Shown here piece by piece: positions 53,726 to 63,580 of a stretch of 64,000 bases of DNA. The position numbers and the translations under genes were made by a program. A model generated the notes under the pieces. It ran no database searches and had not been told where the DNA came from. It saw only the letters and a program-made list of their open reading frames with translations. Location of the stretch: positions 37,147,187-37,211,186 of the forward strand of contig OW388305.1 of NCBI GenBank assembly GCA_936450465.1, in the 5' to 3' direction. Within the stretch, counting starts at the first letter, position 1. Every line of letters starts with the position of its first letter. The stretch is from Gibbula magus (lineage: Eukaryota; Mollusca; Gastropoda; Trochida; Trochidae).

Positions 53726-53889
53726 TTCTCTATATTATTAACCGGTTTAAGTGTAAAACAGCTTTTGTTATCGCGTTACTTTGATGATTCCTGGTAAATG
53801 GAGTCGTTCATAAAATCATTGTTTGGAATCTGAAATACCTGTTTACAGCTGCGATATATAAGCTGCTTCTGTACCGTTGAAACTCATCT

Positions 53890-53966
53890 GCCTCCTTGGC
53901 GCAGTAGACTAAAACACTATAGCTCACGTACTACAGTTGATTATGGATACGGGTTTGAGACGCACT
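53890..53966 (+). pseudogene. tRNA-like remnant or SINE head (Met-tRNA-like 5' end)
   Basis: GCCTCCTTGGCGCAGTAG closely resembles the acceptor stem and D-arm of animal elongator Met tRNA and contains a pol III A-box-like stretch. A degenerate B box, GGGTTTGAGAC, follows at 53951. The segment between them does not fold as a proper anticodon arm, so this is at most a decayed tRNA or a SINE head. Confidence 0.35.
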
Positions 53967-54080
53967 TTCTTCAAAACATTTGCTGTTCATATTCATATAT
54001 TTGAGAAATTATTTCAAAATTAGTCTAAGATAGTTTCTTCAGATCTTACTTTCAAGTTGTCACCTTAGCAATTATATCAG

Positions 54081-54168
54081 GGTTTACAATCATTGTAAAT
54101 CTTCCTAACAGGGTTTACAATTGTTTGTGTAAACCCTCCTGGAGGGATTTACAATGTTGTAAGTCCCT
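54081..54168. repeat. Three successive TTTACAA hairpins
   Basis: Arms are 54081-54090/54092-54101 (GGTTTACAAT against ATTGTAAATC), 54111-54119/54128-54136 (GGGTTTACA against TGTAAACCC) and 54143-54154/54157-54168 (AGGGATTTACAA against TTGTAAGTCCCT). All share a GGRTTTACAA core, so they look like a diverged tandem of one palindromic unit. Confidence 0.8.
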
Positions 54169-54299
54169 CGTACCACGCGATAAGGTTTAGATCATTTCAA
54201 GTATCAGTTATATCGCTAGTAGGTTGATACTATGGTCTCTGATTTTGCAAACCTTGGCAAGCTGTTTATTCCTAATGCAGGATATTTACTATCCAAAAC

Positions 54300-54329
54300 C
54301 AGGGACTCTAAAAAATTTTAGAGTCCCTG
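54300..54329. repeat. Near-perfect 30-bp palindrome
   Basis: CAGGGACTCTAAAA pairs with TTTTAGAGTCCCTG around a two-base centre, giving 14-bp perfect arms. The GGGACT arm motif is related to the AGTCCCT arm of the hairpin at 54157-54168, so both may be parts of one foldback repeat. Confidence 0.85.
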
Positions 54330-54769
54330 TGCTGCCATGATATCACCTTTAACATACATCTCATATTTCATTCATCTTGTGCAACCATAAGCTCAATATC
54401 CAGTGACTTTTTTCAGATATAGAAAGATGATATATTGTGATATAATTTTTTGGCAGTTATAAGTTCGTACTACTGAAGAAAGCATATGGATTTATTGGTG
54501 CCTGCCACTGGACTACCTGCATGTTGCTATCGATGATGATGAAATCTGCAAACATCTGATGGAAGTTATGAATCATGGGTAATGGTGAATGAATTAAAAA
54601 AAACAGTTCTCTTCTCACACAAAGTTCATGAACCCATTATTTTAGTCATTGTTGAGTTTTAAACTGCTGGCGACTGGTGCCTGACTCTGAGGGTGAAGGA
54701 TCAAATCCCACAAGGGACTTGCCTGAAAAAAAGTACAAATAGTGCAGATAACGTGATCCCAAATGTAGA

Positions 54770-55073
54770 GTGAGTGAGTAAGTTGGTGTTTAACACCGCT
54801 TTCAAGAGTATTTCACTTATATCACGGCACCTAGTATTGTGGCAGGGAGAAAGCCCGCAACGCAATGTGGCTATGCACTGCGGTGAAACCTGCGAGCATC
54901 TGCTGGAACTAGCGAACCATGGGTGGTACTATATTGAAATTCAATGTAGCATTGCACCCAAACCTTACTGCGTGTAGAACAGTTCTCTACTACAGACAAA
55001 GCTGGCGGGATTCGAACCACGGACCTCTTGATCCGAAGACGAACGCGCTAACCCCCCCCCCCCCACCCCCATC
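54770..55073 (-). mobile_element. tRNA-headed SINE (family 1), with target-site duplication
   Basis: On the minus strand, a tRNA-like head has TTAGCGCG (A-box region, about 55045-55052), the anticodon-arm-like text CTTCGGATC and a B box GGTTCGAATCC (55018-55008). A roughly 220-bp body follows, with a (CTCA)n-like tail at the plus-strand left end (GTGAGTGAGTAAG). The 12-base direct repeat CCCAAATGTAGA flanks it at 54758-54769 and 55074-55085. A relative lies at 62588-62888. Cytosine runs (13 C at 55052-55064) occupy the 5' end of the head. SINEs of this style are common in molluscan genomes; that is from memory. Confidence 0.85.
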
Positions 55074-55085
55074 CCCAAATGTAGA

Positions 55086-55619
55086 ACAATATTATAGGCT
55101 TAAAAAATAAAAGAATATGTGAAATATTTTGTATGAAATTTATTCCTCATATTGTTTACACATACTCGAATACACAATGAAGATGGGCTGTACAGTACAC
55201 AAGTTAGGACACATCAGAAATCAGTACACATAAGGAGTCAGGACACAATAGCCCATCCTTTTTTCTTTGTGTTTCTCATTCTGTTGAACACCAGAAAAAA
55301 AATTTTCATGCTTTTTAATAATTATTTTCAAAACGATTTTGGAAATTTAAATTTTTCATGAAGCTCTTTAAACCTTCCTTTTTGCGGTTTATTTAGAAAG
55401 ATATTTATTTCAGAAGAAAATTTCTGGTATTCTAGAGATGAGAAGCGCTAAAAAATACAGATGGACTTCAAAGTTGAAGGGTTGTTTGAACAGCTGGGTG
55501 GTGCTCTAAATGCAGTGGTGTATAACTTACACACATCTTCAGCATTCAAACTTGCTCCATATTACCTCTTAAGACTTAATTGGGTCATTAAAATGTATAA
55601 ATTAAGGCCTATCAAACTG
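55086..55619. other. AT-rich spacer, no feature seen
   Basis: The only open frame of note (55461-55649) has no recognisable domain and runs into the MITE, so I do not call it a gene. Confidence 0.5.
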
Positions 55620-55625
55620 CCAGGA

Positions 55626-55724
55626 CCCATTGTTTCGAAACTGTCTTAGTGCAAAGATAGTCTTAAGTGCAACATATTAACATTACAACTATCTTAGCAC
55701 TAAGACAGCTTCGAAAATATGGGC
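55626..55724. mobile_element. Small palindromic MITE
   Basis: The two ends are inverted copies of about 35 bp: CCCATTGTTTCGAAACTGTC then TTAGTGC on the left, and the complement of CCCATATTTTCGAAGCTGTC then TTAGTGC on the right (about 55688-55723), around a spacer of about 30 bp. The hexamer CCAGGA flanks it at 55620-55625 and 55725-55730 and may be the target duplication. There is no coding capacity. Confidence 0.75.
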
Positions 55725-55730
55725 CCAGGA

Positions 55731-58700
55731 GCATGTTACCTCTTGGTTTCAACTGGCAGCCGTTTCAGGTTTTCTTTAATTTTGCAATAAAAATAGACAA
55801 AATAACACTTTCAATTACCTTGGTGATTAACGCTTTCCCATATTAAGAAATTATTCTTAAAAAATAAAAAAATATTGTGAAATTATTTTTCAGTATATTC
55901 ATTTCAGTCTTTTTGGGAGAATTCAAAGCTTTTGAAAATTGTTAGGGTTAAAATTAAAAATAATTGTAATTTTGTTCAACCTCCAAACACGCCCAACATT
56001 TTGTATATCATAGTTAAAGGTAACTTTTTGCAAGCTTTAGTATAGTGAAACTGAAACTGACCCTTTCAAAAGATAGAGGTAATGTAGACAAGTTTGCAAT
56101 TTAATATGCATCTCCAAGGCTCAGTGTGAACAATTGTCAAACACACAAATGAACAATTACTAGATCAATGACTCAATCAATGATGTTGTGATTTGTGTTT
56201 GTATTGTCTTAATTTGGGTTTGAAACAGCTTTACAACACCCATTGCATGTAAAATAGCAAATATCTTGAGGTGACTTTATTACAAACAATAAATTAAAAC
56301 CTGTTAAATTAAAATAGCACTCATTTCATCAATGTGTGAATTGTGAACAATTTCTAATTAAGTAATTATGCCATATTTTCTGTGAATCCTCATTTCAAAG
56401 CATCATTAAGAGAGAGGAGTGAATGAACAAAGAAAGTAGTACTTCCTCTAGATATTTGAAAAAGATTTGTTTCAGTCATCAAAAGTCCAGATTTACTGTC
56501 TTCTTCAGACCCTAATCACTTGATTGATTTGATATTAACACCAAACCGTTGGACTCATGGAAATAAAGTTGATTTTCAAATTGTTTCACATTCATCTTAA
56601 TTTCTAAAATGTTATTGTAACCATCATTTGTGCATATCCTCCCCAACACGACAATCTATTGTAGGCTAAGAAATATTTACACTATAGGTTTATAAATACA
56701 AAAATATATGTATATAAGTATGCAAGAGATGGTGATATGCATGAACCGAATTGGAAATTAAAACGTATAATTTAAAATGTGTAAAAATTAATATTTCAAA
56801 CTTAATTTATTTTAGTCTTTCTTCGGTGATGAAATTCTTCATATACAATTTAAAATAATGCAAATTATAAACCTTTTTGAATCTCTGTAATCATAAGATC
56901 ATAATATTCCTTCAAACTGGTACATGGATGTTAAAATACACATGAAAATTTATTACAAAATAAACGCACAAAATTGCTGTTCAATTGTGATGATTTGAAA
57001 TCAAGTTGATATGGCAAATTCACAACATGGTCATAGACTATACAGTTGGATGTTACAAAATGTACATTATTACATGTGTAATATATCACATTATAAGCTG
57101 GTGTAACATGGATATATACGGTAACCACATAACGCAGAAGCCATCATGTAATACAAATGTGATAGACATCTACTTGTACATATATCACATACTTCATCTC
57201 TACACAAACTTAATTAAAAGAGGATTAAAATACTTCAACTGGGTCAGGATTCTTTAACAATGTAAAACACTTTGGTAACAGTAAGTAAAACCAGTAATTG
57301 CCAAATTCTGAAAAAAAATCATGTTTTTGTTATTTTTGTTAAAAAGAATTAAAATTTTGCAAAGCACAAAAACACAATAAATCTATGTATGTATGTACAA
57401 TATTTCATTAGAAAAATTGGAATGTTTTTGGAAAATCTTGATAGCAGTTTTAAGTGAAATCAAGAAAAACATATTGACATTCTCATCCTACATGACATAG
57501 CCTTTTGTTTTATAACAATCAAATTTCTGTGCTATAAGAAAAATTATTTGCAATATTTCAACACATCACAACACTCAATATTTACAGCTATCGTAACTGA
57601 GATTAATTTTCAAATATCAAATCTCCAGGAGTAAAATAACAGTAAATCTATAAAGAAACCATGATTCCATCATTTTCATATTTTTTATTTGATTAATTAT
57701 CTTCTATTCTTAGGGACAGTATTTTTATACAAAGATATTATCAAAACGTTTGCTGATAGAAATATTTTGGAAATACTTAAACATTTATCCAGAAATATTT
57801 CTGGAGACTATCACTGCAAGGGCATAATCATATATTATACTTGATGTCACATAATTTTGTATTATTGTTCCCGCCAGATAAATATCATGAAGTTGAAGAT
57901 AACAGTTACCTTTGATCCAATGTTACCTAGCCCTAGAGTAATAAACATGTTGACTGACGATTCTGTGAATACAATCTACTGGTAAACACTTCATCTCAAA
58001 ATGGGCTCAAAAGTTGTCACTTAATTTAGCAAGGTGCCAGAGTCATGGGCTTTGTGGGTTATCTTTTATTTTGTTACTGTCATCCCACTGTCACTGACAT
58101 AGGGCTTGCAAATTAAGGGCTGACATTTGTCTCATTTTCAGTTCAAAGGTTAATATTTGTTAAGCTACACAATACAAACAGATAATATCTTTGATTAAAG
58201 GCATGAATATCAGGTTGCAAAAAGCGTTGCAGTTTCTTGGATAAACAATTGTAGATGGCGCTGAACTTATGAATTGAGCCTTTTGATATCAGTATTGGTT
58301 GTAAAGTCTCCTTCAGTATAATCCATGATTTCTATTGTGAATTCCTGTAATAAAAGCGCTTTAATAACAAGTATAAAAATCCATGATTTATTCAGTTAAT
58401 CCACGAAACATCATCAAAGGTTCCAAAATTATATTAACATAATATTATGAGCACTAAAAGAAACAAGTTGTTTTTCTAAAAAGCACAACAATGCATTGTA
58501 GTCTAAAGCAGTTTTCTCTTTAAAAACAATGTTACAAATTGTACAATCCTTGATGAACACCACGTTTACTTATGCCTGGTCCTGTGAAGTACAGTCATTG
58601 GCCAGAGTCTCTACATCTGGTAGATTCCGTCCAATCAAAATGAAAGGCACAATTACAATGTCCTGTGCAGACAATGATCCAACGGCACAAGGCATTGGAT

Positions 58701-58773
58701 AAATTTCATCGTGTAAAAGTGTTCACAAGCACATACTGAAATTCGGCACTGAAGCGCAACATGTTAATTTTGA
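55731..58773. other. Long AT-rich non-coding stretch 3' of agrin
   Basis: No gene, RNA gene or repeat family is recognised here. Small open frames, such as the antisense pair at 56931-57257, look like chance. A minus-strand AATAAA lies at 58392-58387, about 730 bp past the agrin stop, and could serve as its poly(A) signal, so the agrin 3' UTR may reach into this stretch. Confidence 0.45.
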
Positions 58774-58914
58774 AGGTCAAGGTCAAGGTCATTTGTGAAG
58801 GTCACACACATAGACCATGAGATCAGTAGCACTCTTGACGGCACTGATAGATCAAGGTCAAACATTTTACCTCGAGGTCAAGGTCACACAGACGACTCTA
58901 CAAGGTCAAGGTCG
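58774..58914 (+). repeat. Cluster of AGGTCA half-sites
   Basis: AGGTCA occurs at 58774, 58780, 58786, 58799, 58855, 58875, 58881 and 58903, with AGGTCG at 58909. Several are tandem with no spacing, or are preceded by TCA (TCAAGGTCA). This hexamer is the nuclear-receptor half-site, and TCAAGGTCA is the extended site for monomer-binding receptors such as the ERR and FTZ-F1 types. Similar AAGGTCA-rich text is also common in molluscan interspersed repeats, so function is not implied. Confidence 0.8.
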
Positions 58915-59121
58915 TTATTTCTTATCCTCCAAAATGAAGCATATCACACTTGAAAATCTCCCTACATCTCCTTGGATAACTAACCCTTTCAAGGGTGAAG
59001 GACAATCAAAGGTCAAGAACTTTGAAAGACAACATCCTCTTTAAAACATTCACGCGTGATGAAGGCTAACCATCAAGCAGATGGTGAGTTATTATGACAG
59101 GAGCACTACTGGGTCGTGTAG
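58915..59121 (-). other. Probable proximal 3' UTR of agrin
   Basis: This is sequence immediately after the agrin stop codon in the direction of transcription. No further coding or splice signal is apparent, and the transcript end is not identified. Confidence 0.45.
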
Positions 59122-59270
59122 TTATGAGCAAAATGCGATGGTGCTGCTATGACTTTCCCTATCTTCCACCAGGTGGAGCTCCACACGGTTGATGATCACC
59201 TGGTCTATACACCCAGAGAATCCAGAGAAGTACTCCGGAGGAAGTCCAAAGGGAAGGCTTGGGTTCCCAC
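59122..59270 (-). CDS. AGRN: Agrin last exon: end of LG3 and stop
   Basis: The exon follows the acceptor CCTAATGTTTCAG. It encodes GNPSLPFGLPPEYFSGFSGC, then IDQVIINRVELHLVEDRE, and ends at Phe-Cys-Ser with TAA at 59124-59122. The two cysteines (in SGC and the final Cys) are the conserved LG disulfide. Confidence 0.87.
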
Positions 59271-62200
59271 CTGAAACATTAGGAGTAATTTCTTTAATCA
59301 ACATAGACAGCAGGAAATCTCCCTTTAGCAAGTTCCAAATCCTGTGATTCGATCAAGAGTCAAATCCGTTATTGCCATATACTCATTCAAATTTTATGTT
59401 CAAATAATGTAGAATTTTAAAAAATTTACCCCTTACATAAATTGACCAACTTTTATATGCTAAACAACTATGTAGAACTGTATTTTTCACTGCGATAAGT
59501 TTCCTGCACATTCCATCTGTTTCCGTTTATCTGAGGTGTTCGTACACACATCCGGCTCTTGACATTGTCGACCATGCATACCGGTAATAGGACAAGTAAT
59601 GGACATCCAAATAAATGTATACATTTACCTTCCAGAAAAAGGTCACATTCTCCTATCATATCTTTAATTTCTGTATAATACCTTTAAATAATTATTTAAT
59701 TGTAGAACAATGGTTTCCTATAAGGTCTGGCTCTCTGTTACCCAGTTCTCTCTGTTCATTAGTAATTTGGCTGACCTCAAGATACATCATGTTTCATTTG
59801 CAAATTTGAAGCAGCAGTAAAATATAAATCTTGTCCATACAGCTGACAAGTAAGAGAATAGGATCCTAAAGATTCAGTTTGGAAGGTTTGCACTTAGGTA
59901 TTCACAAATGACAACCAAAACAATTTGCAAAAGGATGCCCTTTCCCTCCCTTTTCAATTAGTGAACACCCCTTTGATCCGCCACTGTAATGACAAGTAAG
60001 CTTACCTATCCAGAGATCTCCGTCTGTGTCAAGCTGTGAAGCGCCCGCATCCGACGAGGCTATTATTGCTGGTTCATTGTCAACCTGTAGACTTCCATCA
60101 GCTAAAGTTCTGTAAAATACATATCCAGTATTACTCATAAGGTAAGACATAAGCTGTGTCATACATGCAAATGTGCACATGTGCATAACTGAACATGACC
60201 TCATCTTTACAATATGACTATATTGTGTAATCAAGAAATTACTACACAATGTATGTATTGAACAATGTTTAATGTTGTATTGGAACTCTTTATTGAATTT
60301 CTTTAACGAAAAGTAACAGTGTTTGCCAAGACAGAGGATGACATTTACAGTTTATTTATTGCAATCAGTGTGATAAGCAAGTAATAACTAAATGCTTACA
60401 CAATATGTCACATTTATTGCAGTGAAAGTGGAAATAAAATATCTTCTCCTTAAAAGAAATACACCATACCTCAATGCTTCAAGTTCGTGCCAGTTTCCGT
60501 CAGCAACATAAACATTGGACCTTATTCTGAACAGATTGTCCTCCGTCTGTTTGCCGAGGTTGTAACTGAGCTCAACCTTTCCGTTGACCACAGCTATAGC
60601 CAGGTAGTCTCCAGAAACATCCGGTCCCTTGCTCTGTAGAAGTAGCAAACCGTTGCTGTCGTGGGTTCGGAATCGGATTCTAATGGCATTATTTCGCTGT
60701 GCTAAAGATCTGGAAAAAGGTCATTTCAATGTGTTAGTCTTGTCATTTTATGAGCGCTTCACAATATTATTGAGATCTTTGTTACAAATAGAAAAACATG
60801 AAAACATAATACTAGGATCATACTTGCAATATATATATATACATACACACTTCATCATTTGCAGGTAACATTTAGAAAAACATGAAATTATAATACTATC
60901 ACCTAGTTTTTATGATAAATTAATGAGAGACTAATGTAGGTGAATGTATAAGAATGTAGGACACATCCCCCAGTCCACATACTTCTGTGTTTTCTCGTTA
61001 GGGTACTGCAGGTAGGTGTTGGAGTCAAACTTGACGGGTTGGTCCTGGTCGACATGCTCAGCTCCTGGCAAAAACAAACACAAATTTCATGTACAAATAT
61101 AATTGCCCAAGGAAGTATGCCATATGACATTTACGAAACTAGCGTGAATTTCTTTATTGCGAGAGCGATGGTTATGAACGAATTAATAAAAATAATACTT
61201 TATTTTCCTCATTACAATGTAAATTTGGGAATTTTGTTTGTGCAAATGGCACCTGGCAGCCTCTGTGCAGCGCTAATTCAAAAGTTCTACCCTTATAATG
61301 CTGAAAGTCAAACAAGGAAGCAACAACTCCATGTCTTTTAGTATGACACGCCAGTAGTCGAACCCATACCTCGCAGATGATGAGCAGACACTCTACCAAC
61401 TGAGCGTTTCTCTGGTCCAATTAACTTGATTTTCGTAAATGTTGTATAGCACACTTTCCAGTGTAATAATTTGTTTATTCTATTTCAAAGCGTAAAAAGA
61501 AAAGAAAGAAAGAAAACAGCCCATGTCTCTTGGGATGGCAAGCTACAATGACATTGTGAACAATTGTTTTATGATGTCAACAAATGACATTGATAACGAG
61601 ATATAACGAAACAACCCGCATTGAAACAATGGTTGCTTGGTAAAAGTGATATGTGTACATATGTTCGTATAAAAAATATCAACTTGGTTATTTTTCAACC
61701 ATACGAGTAATAAAGAACTGTACAACATTTTGTTGTTTAGGATATTATGTGACAAATAATTTGCCATATAGGAACATTTTATAAGTTATATGGTTATGGT
61801 TATATATGGGATAAGACTACCTTACAAGTCAATGCTGGCGATAGTTGCCTTACTATGAGGGCGTTGTTTCGAATCCTGCATGGAAATCAGCCCATTTTCG
61901 AATTGGTAATATTGAAGGTAGTGTTATCCCAAATATAACCATCTTATGAACCTTTGAATAAAACTGAATTTCAAATGAGGCCCTCAATCCCATTCCTGAA
62001 CACCCGTTTACATCCCATCTGTCCCAAAACAATATACATATCTGCACTCCAAGCTATGAAAAGATCCATCAACTTTGTCAGGACAAAATATAATGATGTG
62101 GCTATTTCAACGACCCAAACTAGTTTGATTTAGAAATCTTTCACAAGTGGAAGAGACATACTCTTTTCACAGCGTTCCCCCATGTATTCCAGAGGACATC

Positions 62201-62348
62201 TACAATCAGCGTCGTCAAGTTTGGGGATGCACACTCCGCCATTCATACATGGGTTCATGTTGCACGGAGCACCCGAGTATTCTCCGATGTTTCGCATCTC
62301 GTCCGATACCTCGATCAAGTTCTTGATTGTTCGTCCGTTGATAATAAC
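59122..62348 (-). CDS. AGRN: Agrin, C-terminal five exons (LG2 end, EGF-like, LG3)
   Basis: Agrin is a secreted heparan-sulfate proteoglycan of basement membranes that organises synapses; its C-terminal LG domains bind dystroglycan and, in vertebrates, the LRP4/MuSK complex. The joined exons 62348-62162, 61064-60983, 60709-60470, 60109-60006 and 59270-59122 give 253 residues plus TAA, with consistent splice phases (0-1, 1-2, 2-2, 2-1, 1-stop) and GT/AG borders. Residues 1-28 end an LG domain (IINGRTI), about 29-60 are an EGF-like domain with six cysteines, and about 65-253 are one LG domain. Agrin is preferred over perlecan or pikachurin because GSLQV.NEP, GASQLDTDGDLWIGG and FSGCIDQV...LHLVED match agrin LG3 as I remember it. 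The short tail ending in a Cys-Ser stop is also agrin-like. Upstream exons are outside the window. Confidence 0.85.
60006..60109 (-). CDS. AGRN: Agrin exon: LG3 middle
   Basis: This 104-base exon lies between the acceptor GTATTTTACAG and the donor GTAAGC. It encodes TLADGSLQVDNEPAIIASSD and AGASQLDTDGDLWIG. The QLDTDG.LW.G block is the best single discriminator for agrin LG3 among LG proteins I know. Confidence 0.87.
60470..60709 (-). CDS. AGRN: Agrin exon: core of LG3
   Basis: This 240-base exon follows the acceptor CCTTTTTCCAG and precedes the donor GTATGGTG. It encodes IRFRTHDSNGLLLLQSKG, GDYLAIAVVNGKVELSYNLG and VADGNWHELEAL, the classic laminin-G pattern of F..T....G.L......D...A...G.L...YNLG......DG.WH. 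Confidence 0.87.
60983..61064 (-). CDS. AGRN: Agrin exon: start of LG3
   Basis: This 82-base exon lies between the acceptor TTTTTGCCAG and the donor GTATGTGG. It encodes AEHVDQDQPVKFDSNTYLQY and PNEKTQ, the first strand of LG3. The exon end falls at the place where vertebrate agrin has its alternatively spliced z inserts. Confidence 0.82.
61190..61420 (-). mobile_element. tRNA-headed SINE (family 2) in an agrin intron
   Basis: On the minus strand, a head has the A box GCTCAGTTGGTAGAG (61405-61391) and the B box GGGTTCGACTA (61365-61355), both close to tRNA consensus. The body follows with ACATGGAGTTGTTGCTTCC and CAGCATTATAAGGGTAG motifs and an AT-rich tail. It sits in the agrin intron 61065-62161 in the same orientation as the gene. 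The body motif resembles a SINE type I remember from molluscs. Both ends are approximate. Confidence 0.75.
62162..62348 (-). CDS. AGRN: Agrin exon: end of LG2 plus EGF-like domain
   Basis: The exon starts in phase 0 after the acceptor TTTTGTTAAG and ends before the donor GTATGTCTC. It encodes VIINGRTIKNLIEV, the last strand of an LG domain, then an EGF-like module with cysteines in APCNMNPC, GGVC, ADCRC and GERC. The open frame can be read 14 residues upstream of the acceptor, but that part (MLKAKFTKPNAFVK) lacks LG similarity and is probably intron. Confidence 0.85.
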
Positions 62349-62587
62349 CTTAACAAAAGCATTTGGTTTAGTGAACTTTGCTTTCAACATATATTTGATG
62401 AAAATATCTTTGAATAAATTAAAATGTCTTAAGGAACCTTTCTATTAATCCATACATCTTTCTCAATCAAATAACATTAGTAACTTGCTAAATATCATAA
62501 TTTTCACTTAATTATTAACATTTATCATCAAAACTATCATCATAAATTTCACTAGCATAATCAATTTATTTAAAAGCTAGTTTATTG
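62349..62587. other. Agrin intron sequence, AT-rich
   Basis: This precedes the first visible agrin exon in transcription order. I see no further exon. Confidence 0.5.
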
Positions 62588-62888
62588 AGGTGAGGTGATT
62601 AGGGGTTTAACGCCACTTTCAAGAGTATATCACTTATATCATGGTTGCTAGTATTATAGGGAGAAAGTCTGAAACACCATGTGGCTATGTATCGTGGTGA
62701 AACTTACGAGGTTCGGTTAAAACTAGCAAACCATGGGTAGTATTGCACTGAAATTCAGTGTAGCATTGTACCCAAACCTTACTGCATGTAGAACAGTTCT
62801 CTACAGCAGACAAAGTTACTTAGCTCCTGGCGGGATTTGAACCTATTCTAAGCTGAACGTGCCAACCACTGCGCTATCCTGCTTCCCT
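62588..62888 (-). mobile_element. tRNA-headed SINE (family 1), second copy
   Basis: Its minus strand has the A box TAGCGCAGTGG (62876-62866) and the B box GGTTCAAATCC (62843-62833), both excellent matches to the pol III consensus. The body matches 54770-55020 closely over its whole length, for example at ACAGTTCTCTAC, CCAAACCTTACTGC, AACCATGGGT and CACTTATATCA. By eye the two copies are about 80-85 percent identical. No clear target-site duplication was found. It lies in the presumed agrin intron, in the sense orientation. Confidence 0.85.
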
Positions 62889-63580
62889 ATATTCTGTCAA
62901 CCTAACTGCGTTTTTTGCAATTATCTTATTCATTTTTCTTTTCTGTCAAATTTATTTTAATGGGCATATTGATTATTTTACTTGATGTAACAAGAACTAA
63001 CTTTTAATAGTGATTCCATGGCTAAATTAAAAAGTTGTCTATATAACTAGTATTATATTTTTGTGTGTGTTTTGATTCTGCACAGGCGCGTGAAAAAGCA
63101 ATTAACGTAATGTCTAAAGGGTCGGGTAAACTTTCAATGCACGTACCCGAGCTCAGGTTTACTGTGTGGTGGGATTAAGCTTGTCAATGGATGGATCATC
63201 TCAAAATAGAAATGTCACTTGTATAGAAGCCTTAAGAGTAATGCACTTCATTCGTAATAACTTTTGAGATGTTCCCCAAAATCTGCACACATGGTTAAAC
63301 TGACCTCGGGTCATGCACGTGAATCGCAAGCTTACGTGACTACTAAACATTACCCCAACTGTTCCTACACCCACCTTTGTAATATCAAAACAAAGACAAC
63401 AAGCAGACAGAGTCGGCCATATCCCCCGCCTTTGGGAAAGTTTATTGAACCTTTTTCAACTAAACACAACACACAAAATTTCAGCTCCTTAGACAAAGTG
63501 GTTCTGGAGAAGAAGACAAAATGCTAAAAGTTTACAGATGGCTGGACACCGTGCAATGCCATAAGCCCATCGGGCCTTTC
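62889..63580. other. Presumed agrin intron or upstream DNA, no gene seen
   Basis: No exon with LG, EGF or other agrin similarity is recognised. Text at about 63535-63580 (CCATAAGCCCATCGGGCC with a GCCC/GGGC mini-hairpin) leads straight into the tandem repeat and may be part of the same interspersed element. Confidence 0.45.

Larger units (their letters stand above)
53726..54757. other. Non-coding spacer with hairpins and tRNA-like remnants
   Basis: No coding frame is supported. Notable contents are listed separately: a tRNA-like segment at 53890-53966, three successive hairpins at 54081-54168 and a palindrome at 54300-54329. Around 54668-54708 a TGGCGACTGG...GGATCAAATCC pair loosely resembles tRNA A and B boxes. 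Confidence 0.5.

Noticed and set aside
55461..55649. 62-codon open frame starting MDFKVEGLFEQLGG.
   Set aside because: It has no recognisable domain, its end lies inside the MITE, and no splice context is evident.
61345..61420. Functional tRNA gene in the agrin intron.
   Set aside because: The boxes are good, but the anticodon and acceptor stems do not pair properly and a SINE body follows directly.
59122..62348. Perlecan, pikachurin (EGFLAM) or eyes-shut as the identity of the LG/EGF gene.
   Set aside because: The QLDTDG.LW.GG and LHLVED motifs, the LG2-EGF-LG3 order and the short C-terminal tail fit agrin better. A profile search would settle it.
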